Source: an uncultured Oscillospiraceae bacterium (lineage in GTDB: Bacteria; Bacillota; Clostridia; Oscillospirales; Ruminococcaceae). From it: DNA of 24,362 nucleotides. The notes under the pieces are model-generated. The model had not been told where the DNA came from, did not search any database, and was given only the letters and a program-made list of their open reading frames with translations. Both the position numbers and the translations under genes were made by a program. Location: the NCBI GenBank assembly GCA_910583935.1, contig CAJTZM010000024.1, forward strand, positions 1-24,362. Reading direction: 5' to 3'. This document shows positions 1 through 7,232 of this stretch, one piece after another (position 1 is the stretch's first letter; each line of letters opens with the position of its first letter).

Positions 1-73
1 GTAAGGTTGACAGCCCATTAAATTGTTGTGCTTTTGTATGCTCTTGTTAAGGGAAGATAGGAAAATCCCTTAA

Positions 74-371
74 AGAATTGCAGAAAATAAAATTGACAAA
101 ACAACTAGTAAACATAGAAAAATCGACTGGGAAGATGATTTTGACACAGTCATTCTTAGGCACACCCAGGAATTATCTAATTTGACTAAAATCAAATGGG
201 ATTCTTATATATTAGATAGATGTAAAAAATATCAAAAAAATGTATACTCTTTTTCGGATATATATTCCTTAGCAGAAGAAATATATACTGAACCTGCCCA
301 TCATTAAATTGAGCGACAAAAAGATGGCATCTAAAATAGCAGATACATGCTTAGCCCATTTTCAAGGTTAG
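74..371 (+). pseudogene. Gene remnant, unrecognised
   Basis: An open frame runs from 74 to a TAA at 305-307 with no ATG, GTG or TTG start. It reads as a plausible, charged, AT-rich protein tail (KIDWEDDFDTVILRHTQ..., then SFSDIYSLAEEIYTEPAHH). A second frame overlaps its end and continues to a TAG at 369-371 (KLSDKKMASKIADTCLAHF), as if one frameshift separates two parts of one old gene. I do not recognise the family. It shares the low GC of the gene at 423-1445 and differs from the phage DNA to the right, so it belongs to the host side or to an older mobile island. It could also be chance open frame in AT-rich DNA. Confidence 0.3.
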
Positions 372-422
372 CAAAATTTGTATTTATTACAGGATGACAA
401 GAACCTTTTTATAGAAATAATA

Positions 423-1445
423 TCATAGTAATTTAAGTAGCTGCATATTAAAATCTATATCTAAAAATTTTATTGTTTTTAAAGATGTTGTCCATTCCTC
501 TACCAATTCCGCTTTCCATTCATTTTGATATCTAATGTTATTTTTAATGGTTTTATTCCTCAACATAATTAATTTTTTTAGCATCGTATCATTAAGTTCA
601 AATAAATTTCTTAGATCATGCTCTTTGATATACCCTTCTTCCTTAAAAAAAAACAATCTGTTTTTCATCAGTATTTTTTGATCCACTAAGTTATGAACTA
701 ATCTCATATCTTGCATTTTACTTAAAAATTGCTCTAAAATTTTATCATAATATGATATACCAAACCAATATTTTTTATCATCTATCAAATCAAATCGCTT
801 ATCACTATCCTGGGAAGATAGGTAATCGATTACTTTTTTCTTAAATTTTTTAACATCGAATTTATATTTATAGTCTATATCATATTTTATTAAACTGATA
901 TTTTTTGCATATTTATTCATCTCGACTTCAGATGCTATCGCTTTTTCAAAATCACAAAAATTTATTTCTATTTTTCTATAAAAACTATCAATAAAGCCAG
1001 CGGCAAAAAATTTACGACTCGACATATTATAACCATAAATTAAAATGACATCATCATAATGCTTATTGTTATATTTTTTGCTGTTTGGAATATAATAATG
1101 ATCTGCCCATCCGATAAAATAATAATTTAAATCTATAAGTTGAATGATATATTTTAGGACATCTGTTTCTTGAAGCAGGATTTCCTTGTTAATACATCTA
1201 ACATAAAAAAAGGGACAATAAATATATAATGGCAGGAATCTTAGGCCTACCTCCAAATCATACATAGATCCTGTCATTTCGTGAAGGACATCGCTTTCGT
1301 TAATATTTTGATAATAGATCATCTGAAAAAAATTGGAATAGATAAAATCTGCAGTATTGGGGTAGGACTCTAAAATACCTAATGTATTTGCAATTCCTGC
1401 GTATGATGTAATCTGTGGGTCTGAGAAGGGTAAAATTTTTTGCAT
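423..1445 (-). CDS. BtrH-like (butirosin biosynthesis protein H, N-terminal domain) protein
   Basis: A 340-residue AT-rich protein with an AAGGATGG ribosome site before the ATG at 1445. It resembles the BtrH_N-like proteins found with clostridial and Paenibacillus peptide or antibiotic gene clusters. The N-terminus has the pattern SYAGIANTLGIL...IYSNFFQMIY, followed around residues 105-150 by YYIPNSKKY, then HYDDVILIYGYN and a FIDSFYR segment. Family knowledge: this fold resembles C39 or papain-like cysteine enzymes and acts in acyl transfer or peptide maturation. A Cys normally sits in the first helix, but here the position reads Ser-Tyr, so catalysis is doubtful. The C-terminal half is lysine- and isoleucine-rich and unrecognised. 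No partner biosynthetic gene is visible in the window. Family call is moderate; that this is a real gene is likely. Confidence 0.6.
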   Translation of the reverse strand: MQKILPFSDPQITSYAGIANTLGILESYPNTADFIYSNFFQMIYYQNINESDVLHEMTGSMYDLEVGLRFLPLYIYCPFFYVRCINKEILLQETDVLKYIIQLIDLNYYFIGWADHYYIPNSKKYNNKHYDDVILIYGYNMSSRKFFAAGFIDSFYRKIEINFCDFEKAIASEVEMNKYAKNISLIKYDIDYKYKFDVKKFKKKVIDYLSSQDSDKRFDLIDDKKYWFGISYYDKILEQFLSKMQDMRLVHNLVDQKILMKNRLFFFKEEGYIKEHDLRNLFELNDTMLKKLIMLRNKTIKNNIRYQNEWKAELVEEWTTSLKTIKFLDIDFNMQLLKLL

Positions 1446-1456
1446 TTAAATCCATC

Positions 1457-1500
1457 CTTATTGTAGAGTAGTAGTTTTCATAGCCCTTCGCTAAAGGCGT
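1457..1500 (+). repeat. Diverged copy of the IS110 left end
   Basis: From 1459 the sequence matches the left end of the IS110 element at 2460 onward: ATTGTAGAGTAGTAG against ATTATAGATCAGTAG (12 of 15), then TTTTCATAGCCC against TTTTTATAGCCC (11 of 12). A small hairpin follows at the same place in both (GCCCTT...AAAGGC here, AGCCC...GGGCT there). Both copies sit directly next to a Shine-Dalgarno sequence on the minus strand (AATCCATCCT here, AATCCCTCCT there). The simplest reading is the stump of a second IS110-family insertion in front of the 423-1445 gene. A shared outward promoter (TACAAT/TATAAT on the minus strand) is the alternative. Confidence 0.5.
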
Positions 1501-1714
1501 ATTATTCTAAAAGATATTGTAAACCTCCCAGAAGCCAGTCTTTCCGTTACAGGTCTTTTAGAGGGACTCTGTTCAATCCATTAAAGTACTTTATTTCTCC
1601 ATCCGATGCTGCTTAATTGCATCTAAATATAACTTATCCCTTTTACTACTTGGATGATACGGATAATATATTTCATATTAAAGTCAACGATATATTGGCT
1701 AATAAAAATCGGAG
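1501..1714. other. AT-rich intergenic DNA, no gene seen
   Basis: No convincing coding frame on either strand. It contains a short GATGC...GCATC inverted repeat (about 1603-1624) and may hold decayed internal sequence of the IS110-like stump to its left. Confidence 0.3.
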
Positions 1715-1828
1715 ATGGCAAAAATAGGAAAATGGGATCCTAAAGATTATACTTTGGTAGAGCAGCTGAAAGACATGACGAAAGGTTGGAATGTTTCTGC
1801 GGATGATATGAGTGTAACATTATTTTGA
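1715..1828 (+). CDS. Small ORF, 37 aa, or gene fragment
   Basis: ATG at 1715 with a short GGAG just upstream. The product begins MAKIGKWDPKDYTLVEQ and ends DDMSVTLF. Its composition is protein-like (Trp, Asp and Lys rich), but the GGAG is too close to the start to be a good ribosome site. It may be the 5' end of a truncated gene in this mosaic stretch. I do not recognise the family. Confidence 0.3.
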   Translation: MAKIGKWDPKDYTLVEQLKDMTKGWNVSADDMSVTLF

Positions 1829-1937
1829 AGAAATATCAACATTTTACTTGATTTTCATTTTGAGGATACTTGAAATAAGTGCTAAGATTGGGTCAGTTAT
1901 CCCGCCAGGAGTTGGAAATCTTGGGATGTTTCTTGTC

Positions 1938-2073
1938 TTAGAGTTCTGCAAACATCTCCAGGGTATCCAGAGCGGCATTCTCATCCACTTGCTGCATACC
2001 TGCCTTGAGATCTGCCACAAGCGCCTCCAGATTCTTGTATGATACCGCAGAGGTCAGTTCTTTCTCTATCCAT
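1938..2073 (-). pseudogene. Frameshifted small gene of the mobile-element remnant
   Basis: ATG at 2073 has AAGGAG upstream but its frame (MDRERTDLCGI...) closes early. One base off, a good frame runs to the TAA at 1938-1940: KELTSAVSYKNLEALVADL, then KAGMQQVDENAALDTLEMF and a short end. The second frame has no start of its own. The natural reading is a protein of about 45 residues broken by a one-base insertion near 2060. It lies downstream of the helix-turn-helix gene at 2187-2447, as expected in a remnant of an integrative conjugative element. Function unknown. Confidence 0.4.
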
Positions 2074-2123
2074 CGTTCTCCTTTCGGTGGGAGGTTCCGC
2101 TTCTCAGTTCACCAAGACCCATA

Positions 2124-2175
2124 CCACAGGCCACCCGAGGGCGCAGTTTCCCCTTGGCGCGGCCTGTGGTTTTTT
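2124..2175 (+). terminator. Inverted repeat with T-run
   Basis: CCACAGGCC (2124-2132) pairs perfectly with GGCCTGTGG (2161-2169) across a 28-nt loop and is followed by six T. It has the form of an intrinsic terminator for plus-strand transcription. The long loop makes it less certain, and no intact plus-strand gene lies just before it. Confidence 0.45.
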
Positions 2176-2186
2176 GCTGCCGCCGG

Positions 2187-2447
2187 TCATTTCAAAAGCT
2201 CAAAAAGCAAGCTGCTTTTGCCGCCGTTTCGCCGCCAACGCTGCTCCGTTTTCAAATATCCCGCTGCCTTGAGATCCTCAATTGCCCGCTTGACGGTGGA
2301 TTTGGAGAGTGCCAGATCCTTGGCGATGGTGCCAAGGGCAGGCCAACTTTTTCCCTCCTTGTCTGACCGGTCGTGCAGATAGATGTAGACCGTTCTCGCC
2401 CGGTGGGGCAGAAAGTCATCTGTATAAATTTGTTCCAGCTTACGCAA
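2187..2447 (-). CDS. Helix-turn-helix protein of integrative-conjugative-element type
   Basis: 86 residues from a TTG start with GGAGGG five bases upstream. It begins MRKLEQIYTDDFLPHRA and continues with a winged-helix core at about residues 37-70 (GTIAKDLALSKSTVKRAIEDL, then AAGYLKTEQRWRRNGG). This is the pattern of the short DNA-binding proteins found beside relaxase genes in clostridial conjugative elements; it is not a typical phage gene. The IS110 element ends inside its ribosome site region. If the IS were removed, this gene would start only about 15 bases after the phage gene ending at 3964. That is either the original order or, more likely, the product of recombination between two IS copies. 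Confidence 0.7.
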   Translation of the reverse strand: MRKLEQIYTDDFLPHRARTVYIYLHDRSDKEGKSWPALGTIAKDLALSKSTVKRAIEDLKAAGYLKTEQRWRRNGGKSSLLFELLK

Positions 2448-2484
2448 TGAATCCCTCCTTGTATTATAGATCAGTAGTTTTTAT

Positions 2485-2640
2485 AGCCCCTCTCCAAGGG
2501 CTGTGCTACACTGAAAGGGATGCTGTGGATTGGTTTATCCCTCCTACCACAAGATGGTTTTTGAGAGGCTCCAACCACAGCCCCTTGCAGTTTTGTTGAT
2601 CAGTTAGATACCGCCAGACGGTTGATGTAGAACAAGGTTA
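2485..2640 (+). ncRNA. Candidate IS110 bridge RNA
   Basis: Three stem-loops lie in the non-coding left end. Stem 1 is AGCCC (2485-2489) with GGGCT (2498-2502). Stem 2 is GCTGTGG-A-TTGG (2522-2533) with CCAACCACAGC (2571-2581); inside it is a small hairpin ACCA-CAAGA-TGGT (2546-2558), leaving two unpaired strands. Stem 3 is UUUGUU with AACAAG (about 2592-2638), enclosing a matching hairpin ACCG-CCAGA-CGGT. Two loops of like design are what a bridge RNA has: one for target, one for donor. The left strand of loop 2 holds ATCCCTCCT (2537-2545), identical to the left flank at 2451-2459. TGAGAG (2562-2567) is the reverse complement of CTCTCA at the right flank (3961-3966). The donor loop could not be matched convincingly to the element ends. 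Confidence 0.65.
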
Positions 2641-2695
2641 CAAGGCAAGGTGTTTGTGGATACAGCATCAAATCTTACATCTGGAGGTTCTGCTT

Positions 2696-3864
2696 ATGGT
2701 TTGTGTTGGTATTGATGTGGCGAAGGACAAGCACGACTGCTTTATCCAATCCTCGGAGGGAGAGGTATTGGCAGACGTATTCACCATCCCCAACAGTATG
2801 GAAGGATTTCATCTCCTTCTGGAGAAGATCCAAAGCTGTGCGTCACCTCAAGAGAGCATAAAAGTAGGGCTTGAGACTACCGGGCATTACAGCTATAACC
2901 TACTGGGATTCCTTCTTGACAACGGCCTACCAACCTACGTCTTGAATCCCCTGCACACCAACCTGTACCGAAAAAGCCTCTCCTTGCGGAAAACCAAGAC
3001 CGATAAAGTTGATGCACGTACCATTGCGGCTATGCTCTTGTCCGATCTGGGCCTCAAGCCCTACACGGATACAGCATACCACAACGAGGAGCTAAAGTCA
3101 CTCACAAGATACAGATTTGATAAAGTTCGGGAGCGAGCCAAGCTAAAGCAGTCAGTTTCCCGCCTGGTCTGTATCCTGTTTCCTGAGCTGGAGAAGTTTG
3201 TGCCTACCCTCCACATGAACTCTGTCTATGCACTCCTGGAGGAGTTCCCTGGAGCCAAGCAGATCGCCGAAACAAACCTTACCCGGCTCAAGTTCCTACT
3301 GGCTGGTGCATCCAAGGGCCGGTACGGACGGGATACTGCGGTGAACTTCCGGAATGCGCCAGAGCTTCTGTTGGCTCTGTTATGCCTGCCAAGTCTCTGG
3401 AACTCCGACACACTATCCGTCTCATCCGGGAGCTGGATGCCGAGATAGCAGACATTGAAGCCTCTATCCTGTCCATTATGGACCAACTGCACTCTCCCAT
3501 TCCACCATCCCCGGCATGGGAGTGAGAATGGGAGCTATGATCCTGGCCGAGGTGGGTGACTTCTCCCGTTTTGATTCTCCCGACAAACTCCTGGCTTACG
3601 CTGGGATGTCTCCTTCTACCTACCAGTCCGGACAACTCAACAACTGCTATGCCCACATGGAAAAACGAGGCTCCAGATACCTGCGCTTTGCCATTTACAA
3701 CGCTACCAAGTACGTTTGCCTTTGGGACCCCACCTTTGCTGCCTACCTTGCCAAGAAGCGAGCTGAGGGCAAGCGCTATCTCTCATGCCGCCAAGAAGCT
3801 GGTGCGGCTCATCTATGCGATGGAGAACTCAGGGCTTCCTTACCAGCCGATAGTGGCTGCGTAA
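2696..3864 (+). pseudogene. IS110-family transposase, three frameshifts
   Basis: The start chosen is ATG 2696 (MVCVGIDVAKDKHDCF), with GGAGG nine bases upstream; a longer start at 2654 lacks support. The RuvC-like half is intact in the first frame: GIDVAKDKHD, GLETTGHY and KTDKVDARTIA carry the DEDD acidic residues. The frame breaks near 3357; the sequence continues in another frame (ASVGSVMPAKSLELRHTIRL), breaks again near 3500, continues as GMGVRMGAMILAEVGDFSRF up to SPSTYQSGQ with the expected catalytic Ser region, and breaks once more near 3780 before the final SHAAKKLVRLIYAMENSGL. Each break fits a small deletion. Full length would be about 390-400 residues. The enzyme is very likely dead. 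Confidence 0.88.
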
Positions 3865-3887
3865 CTCGTTCCAATACCTCTTGCCTT

Positions 3888-3905
3888 GGCATCCTTATGG
3901 ATGCC
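3888..3905 (+). repeat. Perfect hairpin in the IS right end
   Basis: GGCATCC-TTAT-GGATGCC lies 24 bases after the transposase stop, inside the IS right end. It is followed by a short T-rich run (CTCTTTG), so it may end transposase transcription. Confidence 0.55.
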
Positions 3906-3963
3906 TGCCTCTTTGCGCCTTTTTTGCCGTCTTGTGGCTCCTTATCCCTTCTTTCAATTTCTC

Positions 3964-4404
3964 TCATTTTGGGGCTTGAATTTTAATAGTTAGTCTTTCG
4001 TAAATAAAATTACATTGAATCATATAGGTCCCGGTGTTTCCGTCCTCCGACAGGTCAAAAAATGCGCCGTTTCCCGCAGTCAGGGAGATGGGCTCCATTC
4101 CTTCCCCCATCTCCGGAAGGCTGCGGCTGATTTGGTTAGCCCAATGGCAAAAGCGCTCCGCAAACGCCGCATTGGATACCCGCTCAAAATCTTCCCGGCT
4201 AAACTGCACTGCCTGCAGGGAAAAGTTGTATTGCCAAGTGGTATTTCCCGCCATATCCTGAGATACAATCGTCTGCCCTGTGGGGAAAATCCCACATTCT
4301 CCGGCGTTTTCCTGATCCGTGTAATCCACCGATGGACTTGAAAGAAATTCCCCGATAAACGGGCAGGATTCCACCAGCGTTTTTACATAGTCTATGACAC
4401 TCAC
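3964..4404 (-). CDS. Phage head-tail joining / tail terminator-like protein
   Basis: 146 residues from ATG 4404, overlapping the gene before it by ATGA. The sequence (MSVIDYVKTLVESCPFIGEF, later TTWQYNFSLQAVQFSREDFE) matches the minor capsid or tail-completion family of clostridial siphophages that sits between the minor capsid proteins and the tail tube gene. Such proteins close the tail tube where it meets the head; this role is inferred from position and family. The tail tube gene should follow, but the IS110 element begins two bases before its stop codon is complete, on the 3' side. The gene itself seems complete. It is the last surviving structural gene. Confidence 0.75.
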   Translation of the reverse strand: MSVIDYVKTLVESCPFIGEFLSSPSVDYTDQENAGECGIFPTGQTIVSQDMAGNTTWQYNFSLQAVQFSREDFERVSNAAFAERFCHWANQISRSLPEMGEGMEPISLTAGNGAFFDLSEDGNTGTYMIQCNFIYERLTIKIQAPK

Positions 4405-4820
4405 TTCTTGATCTCCTTTATGTAAAAGAACAATTCATCCTCCATTTCCTCCATTTTGTCCTCCTTAAGCCGTGTATCCCAGGAAGGACCGGCAAGCTTG
4501 TGATGGGTTGTGGTGTAAACCAAATCCTTATCAATGGGCTTTTTGGGTTTTCCCGCCATGACCTTACCGTAAAAAAGGTATTTCATCTGCGGGCCCTTAA
4601 CCGTTACGATCCCTTTTTCCGCCGCAGCGCCGCCCATTTTCAGCGCCGTTTCCGGCTGCCCCGCGGCCAGCTTGGGAAGATAAGGAATCATTTTAGGGAT
4701 TACGATATCGTTTATCCAGTGCTTTTGCACCTTTCCCATCTCTTCCAACCCGAGACTTCTTAAAAGCTTTTGTTTTTCTATTTTGGTAAATGCGGCCTTT
4801 ATTTTCCCGACACCTCCCAA
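4401..4820 (-). CDS. Phage minor capsid protein (Minor_capsid_2 type)
   Basis: 139 residues. The middle (QMKYLFYGKVMAGKPKKP, then DLVYTTTHHKLAGPSWDTR) is the signature of the second of three small minor capsid proteins that follow the connector in these phages. It is thought to act in head-tail joining. The start at 4820 is a TTG with no good ribosome site, and it overlaps the upstream gene by 22 bases, so the true start may lie slightly further in. The stop overlaps the next gene by ATGA. Confidence 0.78.
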   Translation of the reverse strand: MGGVGKIKAAFTKIEKQKLLRSLGLEEMGKVQKHWINDIVIPKMIPYLPKLAAGQPETALKMGGAAAEKGIVTVKGPQMKYLFYGKVMAGKPKKPIDKDLVYTTTHHKLAGPSWDTRLKEDKMEEMEDELFFYIKEIKK

Positions 4821-5209
4821 TGGCGCATATCCTCTGATCCAAAATCAGCGGTTTGTACGGATGTAATAGCATATACCCCATCAAATTGGCTGGTCAGTGC
4901 GCTGATCGGGCTTTCTGGGCCGTACATATAGGGACAATCACCCTTCACAATCAGGTCCCCCGGCTTTAAGGTCCAGCTTTTTTTGGCGTCTTCCAGGTTC
5001 ATTTGCTCCCACTCCTTCGAAAGCGCATAGGTTTTTTCCGTTTTTACTGAAAATGGAATCGCACAGAAAAGCCCGTCCTGGCTGTGGCGCCCGTCCTGGC
5101 TGTATCGGGTTCCTTGGGATTCGTTCCAGAAAACAGCGTCCAATACCGTCCGAAGATATTCACCTGTCTTTCTTTTTATATAGATAGTTGCCGAGGTGTT
5201 AGTAAACAA
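4799..5209 (-). CDS. Phage minor capsid protein (Minor_capsid_1 type)
   Basis: 136 residues if read from TTG 5209 (start LFTNTSATIYIKRKTGEYL), which has GGGGGG six bases upstream. A TTG at 5245 would add twelve residues but lacks a ribosome site and overlaps the upstream gene more. The opening T-N-x-S-A-T-I-Y and the VLDAVFWNES segment are typical of the first minor capsid protein after the connector. The segment YSQDGRHSQDG contains a short internal repeat (SQDG twice), which shows in the DNA as a direct repeat near 5078-5105. Confidence 0.75.
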   Translation of the reverse strand: MFTNTSATIYIKRKTGEYLRTVLDAVFWNESQGTRYSQDGRHSQDGLFCAIPFSVKTEKTYALSKEWEQMNLEDAKKSWTLKPGDLIVKGDCPYMYGPESPISALTSQFDGVYAITSVQTADFGSEDMRHWEVSGK

Positions 5210-5588
5210 GCAAAGCCCCCCTATACAAAAGCCCTGTTGCGGCAAGGCTGACGTATAACGCCTGGTTCACTGTTTTTTGGATGTTTTCATAGGATAGGGA
5301 TTGGGACATATCCCGATAGGAAACCGAATAGCTTTGCACCGTCTCGCTGGATTTTCCCGCGTTTTTGGCGGCGATATCCCGCTCTTGGTCAAACCGGTAG
5401 AAAATCTCTGCCCCTTCGCAGGCGGCATTTTTTATCAGGTCCGCTGCATCGTTGTAGGTGCGGGCCCGGCCGGCAGTGATCCGATCAATCTGCCGGCTCG
5501 CCTGCGCTGCATAGCGATCGAATTCCTCTTCAGGGATAAGGGATCCATAATATTTGTTTTTGTAGTATGCAAAATCCACATATACCAT
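5199..5588 (-). CDS. Phage head-tail connector / head completion protein
   Basis: 129 residues, ATG at 5588, just downstream of the major capsid gene. The start (MVYVDFAYYKNKYYGSLIPEE) and the helical pattern FDRYAAQASRQIDRIT resemble gp6-like connector or adaptor proteins that dock under the portal after packaging. It overlaps the next gene by eleven bases if that gene starts at 5209. Confidence 0.75.
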   Translation of the reverse strand: MVYVDFAYYKNKYYGSLIPEEEFDRYAAQASRQIDRITAGRARTYNDAADLIKNAACEGAEIFYRFDQERDIAAKNAGKSSETVQSYSVSYRDMSQSLSYENIQKTVNQALYVSLAATGLLYRGALLVY

Positions 5589-5619
5589 CCCTTATATCTC
5601 CACAAATCGTCTTGTTCGC

Positions 5620-6639
5620 CTAACACTTTTTTTGCGTTACCGGCTCGGCGTTATCCGATAACGCTGCTACCCCTGTGCGGGCGTAGCGTTGGGGCTGTAA
5701 GTTGGGGCTGTAAACGGCAAACGGATACCGGGTGGCCTCGGTCTCGTTGAGGCTGTTATGGGGGTTAAATACCTGCCAGCCCAGCCGTATAACCATTCGG
5801 ATGGCTTTCATGTCGTTCTGCATCAGATTGTAAATGACTTTTCCGTCTGCGTCTGAAATAACGCCACTGTCAAACACTTTGAATGTAACATCCTGCCGAA
5901 TGGCGTAAACTGCCCGAGTAAAGTCCCCGGCAATCAGATTTGCGGTTTCCGCGTTAAAAGAGCCGTTACGAGGAAATTCCATTGTAATTCCGCCCAGGGT
6001 ATAGGGGGTCGCGTTGTGCATATCCTGTACAAACAGCGGACGGTCCTGCTTATCTCTTAAGTCTCGGAGTTTTGCCCGCATGTTCATGGCAGAAACCATT
6101 CCGTCCACAAAATAGCCGTCCTCTTCCACTTTGGCGATAACGCCGCCAACGCCGAAAATCTCCTTGTACATATCCGCACCGGATGCCGGTGTATATACAA
6201 CGTTACCAGCAGCGATTGCCGCCGTTACGATGGCCGTAGGCCAGCTGTCCGGTTTATTGGTCCCGAAAAATGCCGCCTTATCCACAACTTTTCCGGCTGC
6301 TGCCTCTAATTGCGGACGAAGCTGGGCGAAGATATCAAATTTGCTGTCCGCCGCTACATTGTCCGGGACCGGAATGATGGCGGCAATCTCCTCTGCCGTG
6401 ATTACGCTATTTTTCCAATCCATCCCGGTTGTGGGCTTTAACCCTGTGTCTCCCGACACAAATCCCGCAATAGGCTCGCTTGCCTGTACGGGATACTCTC
6501 TTGTCATGCTGGACATGTTGGGCAGCTTGGTGGCCATTTTCAAAAAGGCCGACTTCTCAATTATATTGGAAATAATCTGATCGCTTTCCTCCTTCGGGAT
6601 CAATACCTCGGCGGAGGTTCTGTCAACAATGTTTGCCAT
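5620..6639 (-). CDS. Major capsid protein, HK97 fold
   Basis: 339 residues, the usual size for the family. It begins MANIVDRTSAEVLIPKEES and has a coil and an E-loop-like region before the core (SKFDIFAQLRPQLEAAAGKV, later DGYFVDGMVSAMNMRAKLRD and the FNAETANLIAGDFTRAVYA segment). It builds the icosahedral shell. ATG overlaps the TAA of the scaffold gene (TAATG) and GAGGTG lies upstream, so translation is coupled to the scaffold. The order scaffold-capsid-connector is the standard siphophage order. Confidence 0.9.
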   Translation of the reverse strand: MANIVDRTSAEVLIPKEESDQIISNIIEKSAFLKMATKLPNMSSMTREYPVQASEPIAGFVSGDTGLKPTTGMDWKNSVITAEEIAAIIPVPDNVAADSKFDIFAQLRPQLEAAAGKVVDKAAFFGTNKPDSWPTAIVTAAIAAGNVVYTPASGADMYKEIFGVGGVIAKVEEDGYFVDGMVSAMNMRAKLRDLRDKQDRPLFVQDMHNATPYTLGGITMEFPRNGSFNAETANLIAGDFTRAVYAIRQDVTFKVFDSGVISDADGKVIYNLMQNDMKAIRMVIRLGWQVFNPHNSLNETEATRYPFAVYSPNLQPQRYARTGVAALSDNAEPVTQKKC

Positions 6640-7154
6640 TAGCTTTCACCTCGTAGTTTTCTGTTGATGATTTCGTTCAATGTTTGGGGGTTGGGAGTGT
6701 TCCCGCCCTCTGCGTTCAGCTTGACCGAAGCGCGAGAAACCGGATGCGCAGCGAAATAAGATTTCGCTGCGGACGCAAAGTCCTGATCTTCTGTCACCTG
6801 CTTACCGATTTTAAACGCGAAAAACTCCTGTTCATCCTGATCGGTTACGCCATATCCGGCCAGTATGTTTTTTTGCGCCAGCGCAGCATAATCTGCACTG
6901 GCTTTTTCAAACTTTTCTTTATACCGGTCTCTTTCTGCTGTAACCGTATCTAAAGAGCCTTTTGTCGTTTCGGCGGCGGACAGCTTTTCAAGCGCTGTCT
7001 GAATTTCTCCTTTGTCCTTCAGTCCAAAAGCTTTTAAGATCGCCCGTTCTGCCCTTCCTGCCTCTTTGGCGCAAAGAGCTGTTACCTCCTCCTGGGAAAA
7101 AGTCCTCGGTTCCGCCGGGTCGGTTGTGTTCTGGTTGAGAATCTCTTCTGGCAT
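6639..7154 (-). CDS. Phage scaffolding protein (DUF4355-like)
   Basis: 171 residues from ATG 7154 with GGAGGAAAA upstream. It is acidic, helical and coiled-coil prone in the middle (TAERDRYKEKFEKASADYA), with RTFSQEEVTAL near the start and a polar tail ending in a basic stretch (NEIINRKLRGES). This is the layout of the scaffold protein that guides procapsid assembly and is then lost. It lies directly before the major capsid gene. Confidence 0.85.
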   Translation of the reverse strand: MPEEILNQNTTDPAEPRTFSQEEVTALCAKEAGRAERAILKAFGLKDKGEIQTALEKLSAAETTKGSLDTVTAERDRYKEKFEKASADYAALAQKNILAGYGVTDQDEQEFFAFKIGKQVTEDQDFASAAKSYFAAHPVSRASVKLNAEGGNTPNPQTLNEIINRKLRGES

Positions 7155-7232
7155 GTTATTTTCCTCCTTGTCCGGTTTAGGACCGGTATCCTTTCCCGGC
7201 TCCGCCGGGTCGCTATATTTTAACCTTTGTGG

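Larger units (their letters stand above)
2460..3962 (+). mobile_element. IS110-family insertion sequence, about 1.5 kb
   Basis: Ends are inferred from the bridge RNA logic of the family. The left flank ends ATCCCTC-CT at 2451-2459 and the right flank begins CT-CTCA at 3961, so one CT core lies at each edge. The element has a non-coding left end of about 235 bases with a candidate bridge RNA, then a DEDD-type transposase gene read rightward, then about 100 bases of right end. There are no terminal inverted repeats, as expected for IS110. The left end also shows TTGTAT-17-TATAGC (2459-2487), a possible plus-strand promoter. The transposase is frameshifted, so the copy is probably inactive unless supplied in trans. 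Confidence 0.8.

Noticed and set aside
2005..2599. Several plus-strand ORFs before the IS
   Set aside because: They mirror the helix-turn-helix gene and the bridge RNA region and have low-complexity, Pro/Arg/Ser-rich products.
5301..5750. 149-residue plus-strand ORF
   Set aside because: Antisense shadow of the connector and capsid genes.
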